Position numbers and translations under genes: made by a program. The notes under the pieces were generated by a model. It did no database searches. It was not told the origin of the DNA and was given only the letters and a program-made list of their open reading frames with translations. A stretch of DNA of 64,000 nucleotides from Streptomyces sp. (GTDB lineage Bacteria; Actinomycetota; Actinomycetes; Streptomycetales; Streptomycetaceae): contig NZ_JAEKKT010000121.1 of NCBI RefSeq assembly GCF_019510245.1, forward strand, positions 1 to 64,000. The letters are read 5' to 3'. Positions 1-8,175 of the stretch are shown piece by piece (position 1 is the stretch's first letter; each line of letters starts with the position of its first letter).

Positions 1-1
1 G

Positions 2-445
2 GAGCCGCTCGGCGCCTCCCGGGCCGCCCAGCGCCGCACCGAGGCCCACCTCAAGGTGCTGCGCGGGCTGGTCAGGCTGGGGCAGGAGCGGGCCAGGCGG
101 GGCAGCAGCGAGGACCTGCGCTCCCTGGGCGGCTGGTTCCACGAGACCCTCGCCCAGGCCTCCGGGAGTCACGCCCTGACTTCGACGCTCACCCAGCTGC
201 GCCACAAGATCTCCTGGATGTACACCGTGGAGACGCCCGCCAACCCCGTGGAGTCCTGGACGGAGCACGGTGCCATCGTGGACGCGGTGGCGCGCGGCGA
301 CGGCGACCGCGCCCGGGCGATCACGGCCCTGCACACCGAGCGCTCCACGGTCTCCCACCGGCTGCGCTTTCCCGGCGCCACCGAACGGGCGAACGGTGTG
401 AGGACTTCGCAACACCCCGTAAACATGTCGGGCCTGCGGCATTAA
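2..445 (+). CDS. GntR-family regulator, FCD ligand-binding domain (5' end outside window)
   Basis: The reading frame is open from the first bases of the window, so only the C-terminal ~147 residues are present. They form a helical domain resembling the FCD effector domain of GntR/FadR-type repressors, with segments such as RHKISWMYT, EHGAIVDAVARGDGDRA and ALHTERS. The helix-turn-helix would lie upstream of the window. FCD regulators usually bind a small carboxylate or sugar acid and control a neighbouring catabolic gene, so the target is probably to the left and cannot be seen. The frame ends at a TAA, which is uncommon in this GC-rich DNA. Family confidence is moderate because the DNA-binding half is missing. 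Confidence 0.7.
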   Translation, partial: EPLGASRAAQRRTEAHLKVLRGLVRLGQERARRGSSEDLRSLGGWFHETLAQASGSHALTSTLTQLRHKISWMYTVETPANPVESWTEHGAIVDAVARGDGDRARAITALHTERSTVSHRLRFPGATERANGVRTSQHPVNMSGLRH

Positions 446-597
446 CACGCGCGCCGTATACAAAGAGATGTTATTCGGCGGGGCGTGGTTTCGCTGCCCG
501 AATTCACGCGCGCCGGGAATTCACGGTCGCGCTCCTTGCGTGTGCCCGCGGTAAATGCGGACGCCGGAGCCTTCGCAAACTCCGGGGCGCGGCGGTC

Positions 598-685
598 GTA
601 AAGTCATGTCCGGCCCGCCGTGAAGTCGTGCGCGGCCCGCAGTGAAGTCGTGCGCGGCCCGGCGTGCGGTCGTGTGCGGTCCTCA
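598..685. repeat. Four tandem copies of a 22-bp direct repeat
   Basis: Between the GntR-type gene and the ptsH terminus, a 22-bp unit of the form GTGAAGTCGTGCGCGGCCCG(C/G)N is repeated head to tail at 598, 620, 642 and 664. The two central copies are nearly identical; the outer two have drifted. The same spacing creates a ladder of GTG-initiated false reading frames. The remainder of the 446-796 gap shows no gene. The repeat may be a protein-binding array or simple slippage; nothing distinguishes these by eye. Confidence 0.85.
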
Positions 686-796
686 CGGAATCGCGGCACC
701 TGCCGGACGGCCCGGCGCGGGGCGGGCGGGGAAACGGCGGGGCCGCGCCGACCCCATGGGAGTCGGTGCGGCCCCGGACGTGCGGGCGCGGGTTGC

Positions 797-1078
797 TCAG
801 ACGGTCTCGGGGAGTTCCTCGAGGCCCTCGGCGACCAGCTTGGCCAGGCGGTCGAGGGCGGCGTCGGCGCCCTCGGCGTCGGAGGCGAGGACGATCTCCT
901 CGCCGCCCTGGGCGCCCAGCCCCAGGACAGCCAGCATGGAGGCCGCGTTGACGGGGTTGCCGTCGGCCTTGGCGATCGTCACCGGGATACCTGCGGCCGT
1001 GGCGGCCCGGACGAAGATGGAAGCGGGGCGGGCGTGGAGGCCCTCGGCCCAGCCGACGTTGACGCGGCGCTCAGCCAT
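797..1078 (-). CDS. ptsH: Phosphocarrier protein HPr
   Basis: This is the cytoplasmic phosphocarrier of the PEP:sugar phosphotransferase system, passing phosphate from enzyme I to the EIIA domains. The 93-residue length is that of HPr. The active-site motif GLHARPAS places the phosphorylated histidine at residue 15, and the NAASMLAVLGLGA stretch corresponds to the region around the regulatory serine. It starts with ATG at 1078 and is transcribed away from the acyltransferase gene, so the two are divergent across about 176 bp. No other pts gene is adjacent, as is usual in Streptomyces, where ptsH stands alone. Confidence 0.95.
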   Translation of the reverse strand: MAERRVNVGWAEGLHARPASIFVRAATAAGIPVTIAKADGNPVNAASMLAVLGLGAQGGEEIVLASDAEGADAALDRLAKLVAEGLEELPETV

Positions 1079-1138
1079 GTGATGCTGCCCTTCGGTGTTC
1101 AGGGTTGTCTAGACCAGTTTCCCATATCGTGAAGCATG

Positions 1139-1165
1139 CCCGGAGGGGACGTGAACCCCTCCGGG
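1139..1165. promoter_or_regulatory. Perfect 10-bp inverted repeat in the ptsH/acyltransferase divergent region
   Basis: CCCGGAGGGG and its exact complement flank a 7-base loop. The structure lies about 60 bp upstream of ptsH and 90 bp upstream of the divergent acyltransferase gene. It could act as an operator for either promoter or as an RNA hairpin in one leader. There is no T-tract, so a terminator is less likely. Confidence 0.55.
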
Positions 1166-1254
1166 TGTGTCGCCGGACCGCGGCCTCGGTCCGTCGTCCG
1201 TCCTCCACAGACTGCCTCGCGCCGTTGCCGGACGCGAGCCGTACTCTGGGGCCC

Positions 1255-4176
1255 ATGCAGACCCCGGCGGACCCGCAGGACCGGCACGAGTACCCGTCCC
1301 ACTGGGAGGCTGACGTGGTGCTGCGCGACGGGGGTACCGCGCGCATCCGGCCCATCACCGTCGATGACGCCGAGCGCCTGGTCAGCTTCTACGAGCAGGT
1401 GTCGGACGAGTCGAAGTACTACCGCTTCTTCGCGCCCTACCCCAGGCTCTCCGCCAAGGACGTCCACCGCTTCACGCACCACGACTTTGTGGACAGGGTG
1501 GGGCTCGCGGCCACCATCGGCGGCGAGTTCATCGCAACCGTACGCTATGACCGCATTGGCGCCGACGGGACGCCCGCCTCCGCGCCCGCCGACGAGGCCG
1601 AGGTCGCCTTCCTCGTCCAGGACGCCCACCAGGGGCGGGGTGTGGCCTCCGCCCTCCTCGAGCACATCGCGGCCGTCGCGCGCGAGCGCGGGATCCGCCG
1701 CTTCGCCGCCGAGGTGCTGCCCGCCAACACCAAGATGATCAAGGTGTTCATGGACGCGGGCTACACCCAGAAGCGCAGCTTCGAGGACGGCGTGGTCCGG
1801 CTGGAGTTCGACCTGGAGCCCACGGACCGCTCCCTCGCCGTGCAGCGCGCCCGCGAGCAGCGGGCCGAGGCCCGTTCGGTACGGCGCCTGCTGGCACCGG
1901 GGTCCGTGGCCGTGATCGGCGTCGGCCGCGCGCCCGGCGGGGTCGGCCGCAGCGTCCTCGGGAACCTGAGGGACGCCGGCTTCACCGGCCGTCTGCACGC
2001 CGTGAACCAGGCCTTCCCGGACGACCTCAAGGAGGTCGACGGGGTGCCCGCGCACCGCTCCGTGCGGGACGTCGACGGGCCCGTCGACCTCGCGGTGGTC
2101 GCCGTACCGGCCGAGCACGTCCCCGCGGTCGTCACCGAGTGCGGCGAGCACGGCGTCCAGGGTCTCGTCGTCCTCGCCGCCGGGTACGCGGAGAGCGGTC
2201 CCGACGGCAGGGAGCGCCAGCGAGCGCTCGTCCGGCAGGCCCGCACGTACGGCATGCGCATCATCGGCCCCAACGCCTTCGGGATCATCAACACCGCGGA
2301 CGGCGTCCGGCTGAACGCCTCCCTCGCACCGGAGATGCCCCGCCCCGGCCGCATCGGTCTTTTCGCCCAGTCCGGCGCCATCGGCATCGCCCTGCTCTCC
2401 CGGCTGCACCGGCGCGGCGGCGGCGTCACCGGCACCACGGGCGTCTCCACCTTCGTCTCCTCCGGCAACCGCGCGGACGTGTCCGGCAACGACGTCCTCC
2501 AGTACTGGTACGACGACCCCGAGACGGACGTCGTCCTCATGTACCTGGAGTCCATCGGCAACCCGCGCAAGTTCACCCGCCTCGCCCGGCGGACGGGGGC
2601 GGCGAAGCCGCTGGTCGTGGTGCAGGGCGCGGGGCAGGCGCCGCCGGGCCACGCGGTACAGGCGACGCGGCTGCCGCACGCCACGGTGTCCGCGCTGCTC
2701 AGGCAGGCCGGGGTGATCCGGGTCGACACGATCACCGAGCTGGTCGACGCGGGGCTGCTGCTCGCGCGGCAGCCGCTGCCGGCGGGGCCGCGGGTGGCGA
2801 TCCTCGGCAACTCGGAGTCGCTCGGGCTGCTGACGTACGACCGGTGCCTGGCGGAGGGGCTGCGGCCGGCCAGGCCGCTGGACCTGACGACACGGGCGGG
2901 TGCCGCGGACTTCCACCGGGCGCTGTCGCAGGCGCTGGCCGACGACTCGTGCGACGCGGTGGTCGTCACGGCGATCCCGACGATCGGGGAGGGGGCGGTG
3001 GGGGACGCGGAGCTGGCGGAGGCGCTGCGGTCTGCCGCCGAAGAGGTTCCGGGGAAGCCGGTGCTTGTGGTGCACGTCGAGCTCGGGGGGCTGGCGGAGG
3101 CGCTTTCGGCTGCGGGCCGTACCGCACCTTCGGCTGCCGCGACGGCACCCGGCACCGGTGGCGGTGCCCACCTTCCCCCACTCCCGGCTTCGCTCGACCG
3201 GGGGGACCCCCATCGCGCCGCGGAACGACTGCCCACCGCGGGATCAGTACGACTGCCCACCCCGGTGGCGGTACAGGCGAAGCCCCCCGCCCCGCAGGCC
3301 TCCCGCCCCTGCTCCCGTCTCATCCCCGCCTACCCCGCCGCCGAGCGGGCCGTCCGGGCGCTTGCCGAAGCCGTGAAGTACGCGCAGTGGCAGCGCGAGG
3401 CCGCCGACCCCGGGAAGGTGCCCGAGTACGACGACATCGACGAGAGGGGCGCCGCCGAGCTGATCGGCGCGCTGCTCGAGCGCGACGAGGGGCTCACCAT
3501 CGGCGCCGAGGAGACCTGCCGGCTCCTCGGCAGGTACGGCATCGACGTGCACCGCGCACTGCCCGCCCCCACCCCCGGTGCCGCCGCCGACGCCGCCCGC
3601 GCCCTCGGCTATCCCGTCGCCCTCAAGGCCACCGCCCCCCACCTGCGGCACCGCGCCGACCTGGGCGGCGTCCGCCTCGACCTGGCGGACGAAGAGCAAC
3701 TGCGCCGGGCGTACGACGAGTTGAGCGAGCTGTTCGGGCCGCCCGAGGAGCTGCGGCCGGTGGTGCAGCGGATGGCGCCCCGGGGTGTCGACACCGTCGT
3801 ACGCGCCGTGATCGACCCGGCCGCCGGAGCCGTGGTGTCCTTCGGCCTCGCCGGGGCCGCCTCGCAACTGCTCGGGGACATGGCGCACCGGCTGGTTCCG
3901 GTCACCGACCGGGACGCCACCTCACTGGTGCGTTCGATCCGGACCGCGCCCCTGCTGTTCGGCTGGCGCGGCTCGGCCCCCGTCGACACGCCCGCCCTGG
4001 AGGAGCTGCTGCTCAGGGTCTCCCGGCTGGTCGACGACCACCCCGAGGTCGTCGCGGTCACCCTGGAACCGGTCGTGGTCGCCCGGCAGGGCGTGAGCGT
4101 CCTCGGGGCCACCGTGCGCCTCGCACCGCCTCCGGCCCGCGACGATCTGGGCCCCCGCACCCTGCCCGCCTACTGA
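1255..4176 (+). CDS. GNAT acetyltransferase fused to NDP-forming acyl-CoA-synthetase-like protein (Pat-like)
   Basis: The frame runs upstream to 1105, but the ATG at 1255 gives a protein beginning MQTPADPQDRHEYPSHWEADV, which is where homology begins. Of 973 residues, about 20-185 form a GNAT acetyltransferase domain (acetyl-CoA loop QDAHQGRGVASALL). About 205-330 form a CoA-binding Rossmann domain (VIGVGRAPGGVGR). The middle is succinyl-CoA-ligase-like (GPNAFGIIN, FAQSGAIG, SSGNRADVSGND) and the end (from ~745) is ATP-grasp-like. Such fusions are protein lysine acetyltransferases (Pat/AcuA-type) that acetylate acyl-CoA synthetases in response to metabolic state; the synthetase part is thought to be regulatory. 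The linker at about 640-690 contains an in-frame copy of a dispersed repeat (see separate entry). Confidence 0.85.
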   Translation: MQTPADPQDRHEYPSHWEADVVLRDGGTARIRPITVDDAERLVSFYEQVSDESKYYRFFAPYPRLSAKDVHRFTHHDFVDRVGLAATIGGEFIATVRYDRIGADGTPASAPADEAEVAFLVQDAHQGRGVASALLEHIAAVARERGIRRFAAEVLPANTKMIKVFMDAGYTQKRSFEDGVVRLEFDLEPTDRSLAVQRAREQRAEARSVRRLLAPGSVAVIGVGRAPGGVGRSVLGNLRDAGFTGRLHAVNQAFPDDLKEVDGVPAHRSVRDVDGPVDLAVVAVPAEHVPAVVTECGEHGVQGLVVLAAGYAESGPDGRERQRALVRQARTYGMRIIGPNAFGIINTADGVRLNASLAPEMPRPGRIGLFAQSGAIGIALLSRLHRRGGGVTGTTGVSTFVSSGNRADVSGNDVLQYWYDDPETDVVLMYLESIGNPRKFTRLARRTGAAKPLVVVQGAGQAPPGHAVQATRLPHATVSALLRQAGVIRVDTITELVDAGLLLARQPLPAGPRVAILGNSESLGLLTYDRCLAEGLRPARPLDLTTRAGAADFHRALSQALADDSCDAVVVTAIPTIGEGAVGDAELAEALRSAAEEVPGKPVLVVHVELGGLAEALSAAGRTAPSAAATAPGTGGGAHLPPLPASLDRGDPHRAAERLPTAGSVRLPTPVAVQAKPPAPQASRPCSRLIPAYPAAERAVRALAEAVKYAQWQREAADPGKVPEYDDIDERGAAELIGALLERDEGLTIGAEETCRLLGRYGIDVHRALPAPTPGAAADAARALGYPVALKATAPHLRHRADLGGVRLDLADEEQLRRAYDELSELFGPPEELRPVVQRMAPRGVDTVVRAVIDPAAGAVVSFGLAGAASQLLGDMAHRLVPVTDRDATSLVRSIRTAPLLFGWRGSAPVDTPALEELLLRVSRLVDDHPEVVAVTLEPVVVARQGVSVLGATVRLAPPPARDDLGPRTLPAY
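3171..3212 (+). repeat. Dispersed ~42-bp GC-rich element inside the acyltransferase gene, copy A
   Basis: A sequence beginning CCTTCCCCCACTCCCGGCTT and ending in a run of G then ACCCCCA matches, on the opposite strand, a segment at 36559-36600; 36 of 42 aligned bases agree. Here it lies in frame and encodes part of a low-complexity linker (PPLPASLDRGDPHR) between the ligase-like and ATP-grasp-like parts. Similar elements are common in Streptomyces genomes, from memory. Confidence 0.75.
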
Positions 4177-4308
4177 CCGCCACCGAAGACGTCGAACGCC
4201 CGCACCGCGCGGCGGCGTTCGAAGCGGCCGCGGGCGACCCCGACGGCGCCGTACGCGGCCTCGCACGACTGGCCCGGGTCCCCCTGCCCACGGATTAGGA
4301 TGGACGCC

Positions 4309-4896
4309 ATGGCCAAGACCAGTACGACGACCCAGGGGCTGCGTGTCGCGATCGAGCGCAGCGGCTACTACCCGGCCCTCGTGGCCGAGGCGGTGGAGGC
4401 CGCCATCGGCGGCGAGCCGATCCGGTCGTACCTGGTCCACCAGGAGACGACGTTCGACCAGAACGAGGTGCGGCGGCACGTGACCGTCCTCGTCCTCACC
4501 GGCAACCGCTTCATCGTCAGCCACACCGACGAGCAGGCCGCCGACAGCACCTCCCCTACGCCGTACGCGACCACCTCGACCGAGTCGGTCAAGCTCGGCC
4601 GGATCTCGTCGGTCGTGGTGAGCCGGGTCGTGGCCAACCCGGAGCAGTACACGCCGGGCACCCTGCCCCGGGAGATCGTGCTGACCATCGGCTGGGGCGC
4701 CGTATCCCGCATCGACCTCGAGCCCGCCGCCTGCGGCGACCCCAACTGCGAGGCCGACCACGGCTACACCGGCAACTCCACGGCGGACGACCTCAGCCTG
4801 CGGGTCAGCGAGGCCGGGGACGGCCCGGAGACTGTGCGCCAGGCGCTCGCCTTCGCGCAGGCCATCTCCGAGGCGACCGCGGACGTCACCCGCTGA
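4309..4896 (+). CDS. DUF5998 family protein
   Basis: This 195-residue cytoplasmic protein of unknown function is conserved in actinobacteria, beginning MAKTSTTTQGLR. The ATG at 4309 is preferred over the in-frame ATG at 4300 because AGGATGG lies just upstream; the same bases could serve as a -10 (TAGGAT) for a near-leaderless transcript. Recognisable blocks are IERSGYYPALV, VHQETTFDQNEVRRH and the C-terminal DDLSLRVSEAGDG. A CGDPNCEADHGY segment carries two cysteines and a histidine that could bind metal. It overlaps the next gene by one base (TGATG), so the two are translationally coupled, suggesting a shared role with the phosphodiesterase-like enzyme. Confidence 0.75.
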   Translation: MAKTSTTTQGLRVAIERSGYYPALVAEAVEAAIGGEPIRSYLVHQETTFDQNEVRRHVTVLVLTGNRFIVSHTDEQAADSTSPTPYATTSTESVKLGRISSVVVSRVVANPEQYTPGTLPREIVLTIGWGAVSRIDLEPAACGDPNCEADHGYTGNSTADDLSLRVSEAGDGPETVRQALAFAQAISEATADVTR

Positions 4897-6089
4897 TGGC
4901 GTACGCCGCCTGGGACCATCCGGAACCCCTCGCCCTCGGCTCCGCGCCGCTGCCCGAGTACGGCAGCGGTTCCCTCGCCGACCTGCTGCCCACTCTGGCC
5001 GCGGGCATGGCCGTACCCGGAATGACCGCGTCGATCACGGAGCTGACGCCCGCCGACCGCAACTGTGTCTTCCTGATCGACGGTCTGGGATGGGAGCAGA
5101 TCAAGGCCCACCCGGACGAGGCACCCTTCCTCACCTCGCTGCTCGGCAGCTCGCGCGGCGGCACAGGACGGCCCCTGACCGCCGGCTACCCGGCGACCAC
5201 CGCGACCTCCCTCGCCTCCGTCGGCACCGGCCTGCCCCCGGGCGCGCACGGCCTGCCCGGCTACACGGTCCGCAACCCGCAGACCCGGGAGCTGATGAAC
5301 CAGCTGCGCTGGCAGCCCTGGACGGATCCGGCCGCCTGGCAGCCGTACCCCACCGTCTTCCAGCTCGCCCAGGACGCCGGTGTGCACGCGGCCCAGGTCT
5401 CCTCCCCGCACTTCGAGCACACCCCGCTCACGAAGGTCGCGCTGAGCGGCGGAACGTTTCACGGGCGGCTGACCGGCGAGGAGCGGATGGACCTCGCGGC
5501 GGAGCAGCTCGCCGCCGCCGACCGTGCCCTGGTCTACACGTACTACGCCGAACTGGACGGCGCCGGGCACCGCTACGGCGTGGACTCCGACACCTGGCGC
5601 GGCCAGCTCATGCACGTCGACCGGCTCGTGCAGCGGCTCGCCGAGCAGCTCCCGGCGCGCAGCGCGCTGTACGTCACCGCCGACCACGGCATGGTCGACA
5701 TCCCCTTCGACGAACAGCACCGCATCGACTTCGACGAGGACTGGGAGCTGAAGGCGGGCGTCGCCCTGCTCGGCGGCGAGGGCCGGGCCCGGCACGTCTA
5801 CGCGGTGCCCGGCGCCGCGAACGACGTCCTGGCCTGCTGGCGCGAGGTGCTCGGCGAGCAGTTCTGGGTGGCCTCGCGGGACGAGGCGATCGCGGCCGGC
5901 TGGTTCGGCCCGGCGGACCGGTTCGAGGAGCGGGTGTACGACCGGATCGGCGACGTGGTCGCGGCCGCGCACGACGACGTCCTGATCATCGCCTCCGAGC
6001 GGGAGCCCAAGGAGTCGGCGATGGCCGGCAACCACGGTTCGATGACCCCCGCCGAGCAGCTCGTGCCGCTGCTCGAAGTACGCTCCTGA
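4896..6089 (+). CDS. Alkaline-phosphatase-superfamily / nucleotide pyrophosphatase-like protein
   Basis: This 397-residue protein has the alkaline phosphatase/phosphodiesterase I fold. FLIDGLGWEQ supplies the first metal-binding aspartate, and GYPATTATSLASVGTG contains the threonine nucleophile segment typical of nucleotide pyrophosphatase/phosphodiesterases. YAELDGAGHRYG, TADHGMVD and a terminal GNHGSMT give the remaining Asp/His metal ligands. No signal peptide is evident, so it is probably cytoplasmic. The ATG overlaps the DUF5998 stop, indicating an operon, and thymidine kinase follows after about 40 bp. The substrate is unknown; a phosphodiester or nucleotide is the likeliest class. Confidence 0.85.
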   Translation: MAYAAWDHPEPLALGSAPLPEYGSGSLADLLPTLAAGMAVPGMTASITELTPADRNCVFLIDGLGWEQIKAHPDEAPFLTSLLGSSRGGTGRPLTAGYPATTATSLASVGTGLPPGAHGLPGYTVRNPQTRELMNQLRWQPWTDPAAWQPYPTVFQLAQDAGVHAAQVSSPHFEHTPLTKVALSGGTFHGRLTGEERMDLAAEQLAAADRALVYTYYAELDGAGHRYGVDSDTWRGQLMHVDRLVQRLAEQLPARSALYVTADHGMVDIPFDEQHRIDFDEDWELKAGVALLGGEGRARHVYAVPGAANDVLACWREVLGEQFWVASRDEAIAAGWFGPADRFEERVYDRIGDVVAAAHDDVLIIASEREPKESAMAGNHGSMTPAEQLVPLLEVRS

Positions 6090-6129
6090 GACCCTGCCCC
6101 CCGATTCGCCGAAAGGTGCTCAACTTCTC

Positions 6130-6780
6130 ATGCCCGAGCTGGTGTTCTTCTCCGGAACGATGGACTGCGGGAAGTCGACGCTGGCACTGCAGATCGCGCA
6201 CAACCGGTCGGCCAGGGGGCTGCAGGGACTGATCTTCACCCGCGACGACCGGGCGGGGGAGGGGAAGCTCTCCTCGCGGCTCGGACTGGTGACCGACGCG
6301 GTCGAGGCGGTGCCCGGCATGGATCTGTACGCCCACGTCGTCGACCTGGTGTCGCAGGGCGGCAGGGTCGACTACCTGATCGTGGACGAGGCGCAGTTCC
6401 TGGAGCCCGAGCAGATCGACCAGCTGGCGCGGGTCGTGGACGACCTGGGGCTGGACGTCTTCTCCTTCGGTATCACCACCGACTTCCGCACCAAGCTCTT
6501 CCCCGGATCACGGCGGCTGATCGAGCTGGCGGACCGCCTGGAGACGCTCCAGGTGGAGGCGATGTGCTGGTGCGGGGCGCGTGCCACGCACAACGCCCGT
6601 ACGGTGGGCGGCGAGATGGTGGTGGAGGGCGAGCAGGTCGTCGTCGGTGACGTGAGCAGCCCCGCGGCGGAGGTCGGCTACGAGGTGTTGTGCCGGCGCC
6701 ACCACCGCCGCCGTGTGACAAGCGCTTCCGCCCATGCCGGCGCCCTCTCGCCGGACGTTCTGCCGGTGACCTCCGACTGA
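6130..6780 (+). CDS. tdk: Thymidine kinase
   Basis: This enzyme phosphorylates thymidine with ATP in pyrimidine salvage. The 216-residue sequence has the type II thymidine kinase pattern: P-loop GTMDCGKST at residues 9-17, Walker B-like VDEAQF, substrate lasso region downstream, and a structural zinc site built from CWCG and CRRHH. The C-terminal ~20 residues (after VTSASAHAG) extend past the usual end and look disordered. The start follows AAAGGTGCTCAACTTCTC. It probably belongs to the upstream operon. It marks the left boundary of conserved core before the accessory block. Confidence 0.95.
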   Translation: MPELVFFSGTMDCGKSTLALQIAHNRSARGLQGLIFTRDDRAGEGKLSSRLGLVTDAVEAVPGMDLYAHVVDLVSQGGRVDYLIVDEAQFLEPEQIDQLARVVDDLGLDVFSFGITTDFRTKLFPGSRRLIELADRLETLQVEAMCWCGARATHNARTVGGEMVVEGEQVVVGDVSSPAAEVGYEVLCRRHHRRRVTSASAHAGALSPDVLPVTSD

Positions 6781-6948
6781 TCTCCGGCCTGCCTCCGACG
6801 CGCCTCCCGCCGAGGGGGTCCGGCCGGCCTCCGGGGTGTGGCCGGGCAACCGTCGACGCTCGCAGGTGTGTGCCCGGTCTACCTCCCGTCGCCGGGCGTG
6901 GGCGGCCAGTCTTGTGGCACAGCCACGGAGTTGGCGGACGGGGGAAAC

Positions 6949-8142
6949 GTGAACGCACAGATTGTCGCCGGTCACCGAATACGGTCGAACGCGCGGGACA
7001 CCATCGATCCGGGTGACGAGCTCAGCGCGGCGCTCTTCGCGTCGCTGCGCCGCAGTGACCAGCGGCTGAAGGCGCGGCACTACTTGAGCGGGCTGCTGGC
7101 GGCGGAGGGACGCAAGTCGATCCGGAACATCGCCACACTCGTCGGCGGGGCCGCGGCCGAGCAGAGCCTGCACCACTTCATCAGCAGTTCCACCTGGGAC
7201 TGGTCGCCCATCCGCGAAGCCCTCGCCGGCCATGTCACGCGGGTGCTGGCGCCCCGCGCCTGGGTCGTACGGCCGCTGTTCATCGCGAAGGCGGGCGGGC
7301 ACTCGGTCGGGGTGGAGCGGCAGTTCGCCCCGGAGCACGGGCAGGTGCTCAACGGCCAGCTGGCCTTCGGGGCCTGGGCCGCGACCGAGGGGACCAGCGT
7401 CCCCCTCCAGTGGCGACTGCACCTTCCCGAGTCCTGGCTCGGCAACGCGAGCATGCGTCGCAGGGCGGAGATTCCCGACAGCGCCGAGGCGGAGACACCG
7501 GACGAGTGCGCGACGGCCACGGCGCTGACCCTGCTGAACCGGTGGGGTGTGCCGAGACGTCCCGTCGTGCTGGACGCCCACGTGACGGGTCTCGGCGGCG
7601 TGGTCCGGCCCTTCGCCGACGCGCGGATCCCCCTGCTCATCCGGGTGACGCCGAGTACCCGGCTGACCGTGGCGGACCGCGCCATGCCCGGGTACCGCGC
7701 GGGAGCGCTCCCGGCCGGCCGCATCATGGAGTCCGCGCGGGGCCTGCGCCGTCCGCTGGCTACCGCCCCGGGGCCGGTGCGGGGCACCATGCTCGCGGCG
7801 GCGGTCCGGGTCCGGCTGCCTCGGCCGGACACCGGGCCCGAGCTGTCGCTGATCGGCGAGTGGCACGAACGGGGAAAGGCGCCGACGTCCCTGTGGCTCG
7901 CGGCCCCGGCGACGGCACCGGTCGGTGATCTGGTGCGGTTGACCTGGCTTGCCCGTCGGGTCGCCCAGGACGAGAAGCAGACCGGCGAGCGGGTGGGCGT
8001 CCGCGACTTCGAGGGGCGCACGTTCAGGGGCTGGCACCGCCACATGACCCTGGCCTCCGTCGCGCACGCCGTGTCGGTGCTGGAGGCCGGGGCGGACGAA
8101 CCGGGCCGGTCGCGTCTGTGCGAGCTGCGGCCCTCGGCCTGA
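6949..8142 (+). CDS. IS701-like transposase homologue, probably domesticated (catalytic Asp lost)
   Basis: The frame is open from 6838, but GTG at 6949 follows ACGGGGGAAAC and gives a 397-residue protein starting VNAQIVAGHRIR. The sequence follows the IS701/DDE layout: HSVGVERQF, LPESW, and FEGRTFRGWHRHMTLASVAHA near the end. However, the segment before HSVGV, which in active enzymes has the form IDDTGFxKKG, here reads VRPLFIAKAGG (about residues 107-117), so the first catalytic aspartate is gone. The second (VVLDAHVTG) and the glutamate in DFEGR remain. No terminal inverted repeats or target duplications were seen. It sits at the edge of a biosynthetic cluster and may now be a DNA-binding regulator; that role is inference. 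Confidence 0.75.
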   Translation: MNAQIVAGHRIRSNARDTIDPGDELSAALFASLRRSDQRLKARHYLSGLLAAEGRKSIRNIATLVGGAAAEQSLHHFISSSTWDWSPIREALAGHVTRVLAPRAWVVRPLFIAKAGGHSVGVERQFAPEHGQVLNGQLAFGAWAATEGTSVPLQWRLHLPESWLGNASMRRRAEIPDSAEAETPDECATATALTLLNRWGVPRRPVVLDAHVTGLGGVVRPFADARIPLLIRVTPSTRLTVADRAMPGYRAGALPAGRIMESARGLRRPLATAPGPVRGTMLAAAVRVRLPRPDTGPELSLIGEWHERGKAPTSLWLAAPATAPVGDLVRLTWLARRVAQDEKQTGERVGVRDFEGRTFRGWHRHMTLASVAHAVSVLEAGADEPGRSRLCELRPSA

Positions 8143-8175
8143 CGGTCCACGGCCTGCCCCCTTCGCCACCGGCTC

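Noticed and set aside
598..685. CRISPR array from the 22-bp repeats
   Set aside because: The copies are directly adjacent with no spacers, and no cas genes are present.
1099..3213. A 704-residue open frame antisense to the acyltransferase gene
   Set aside because: It mirrors the third-position GC bias of the real gene, is Arg/Gly/Val-rich without domains, and the sense strand carries clear GNAT, CoA-binding and ATP-grasp motifs.
6949..8142. An intact IS701 insertion sequence
   Set aside because: No terminal inverted repeats or target duplication were seen and the first catalytic aspartate is absent.
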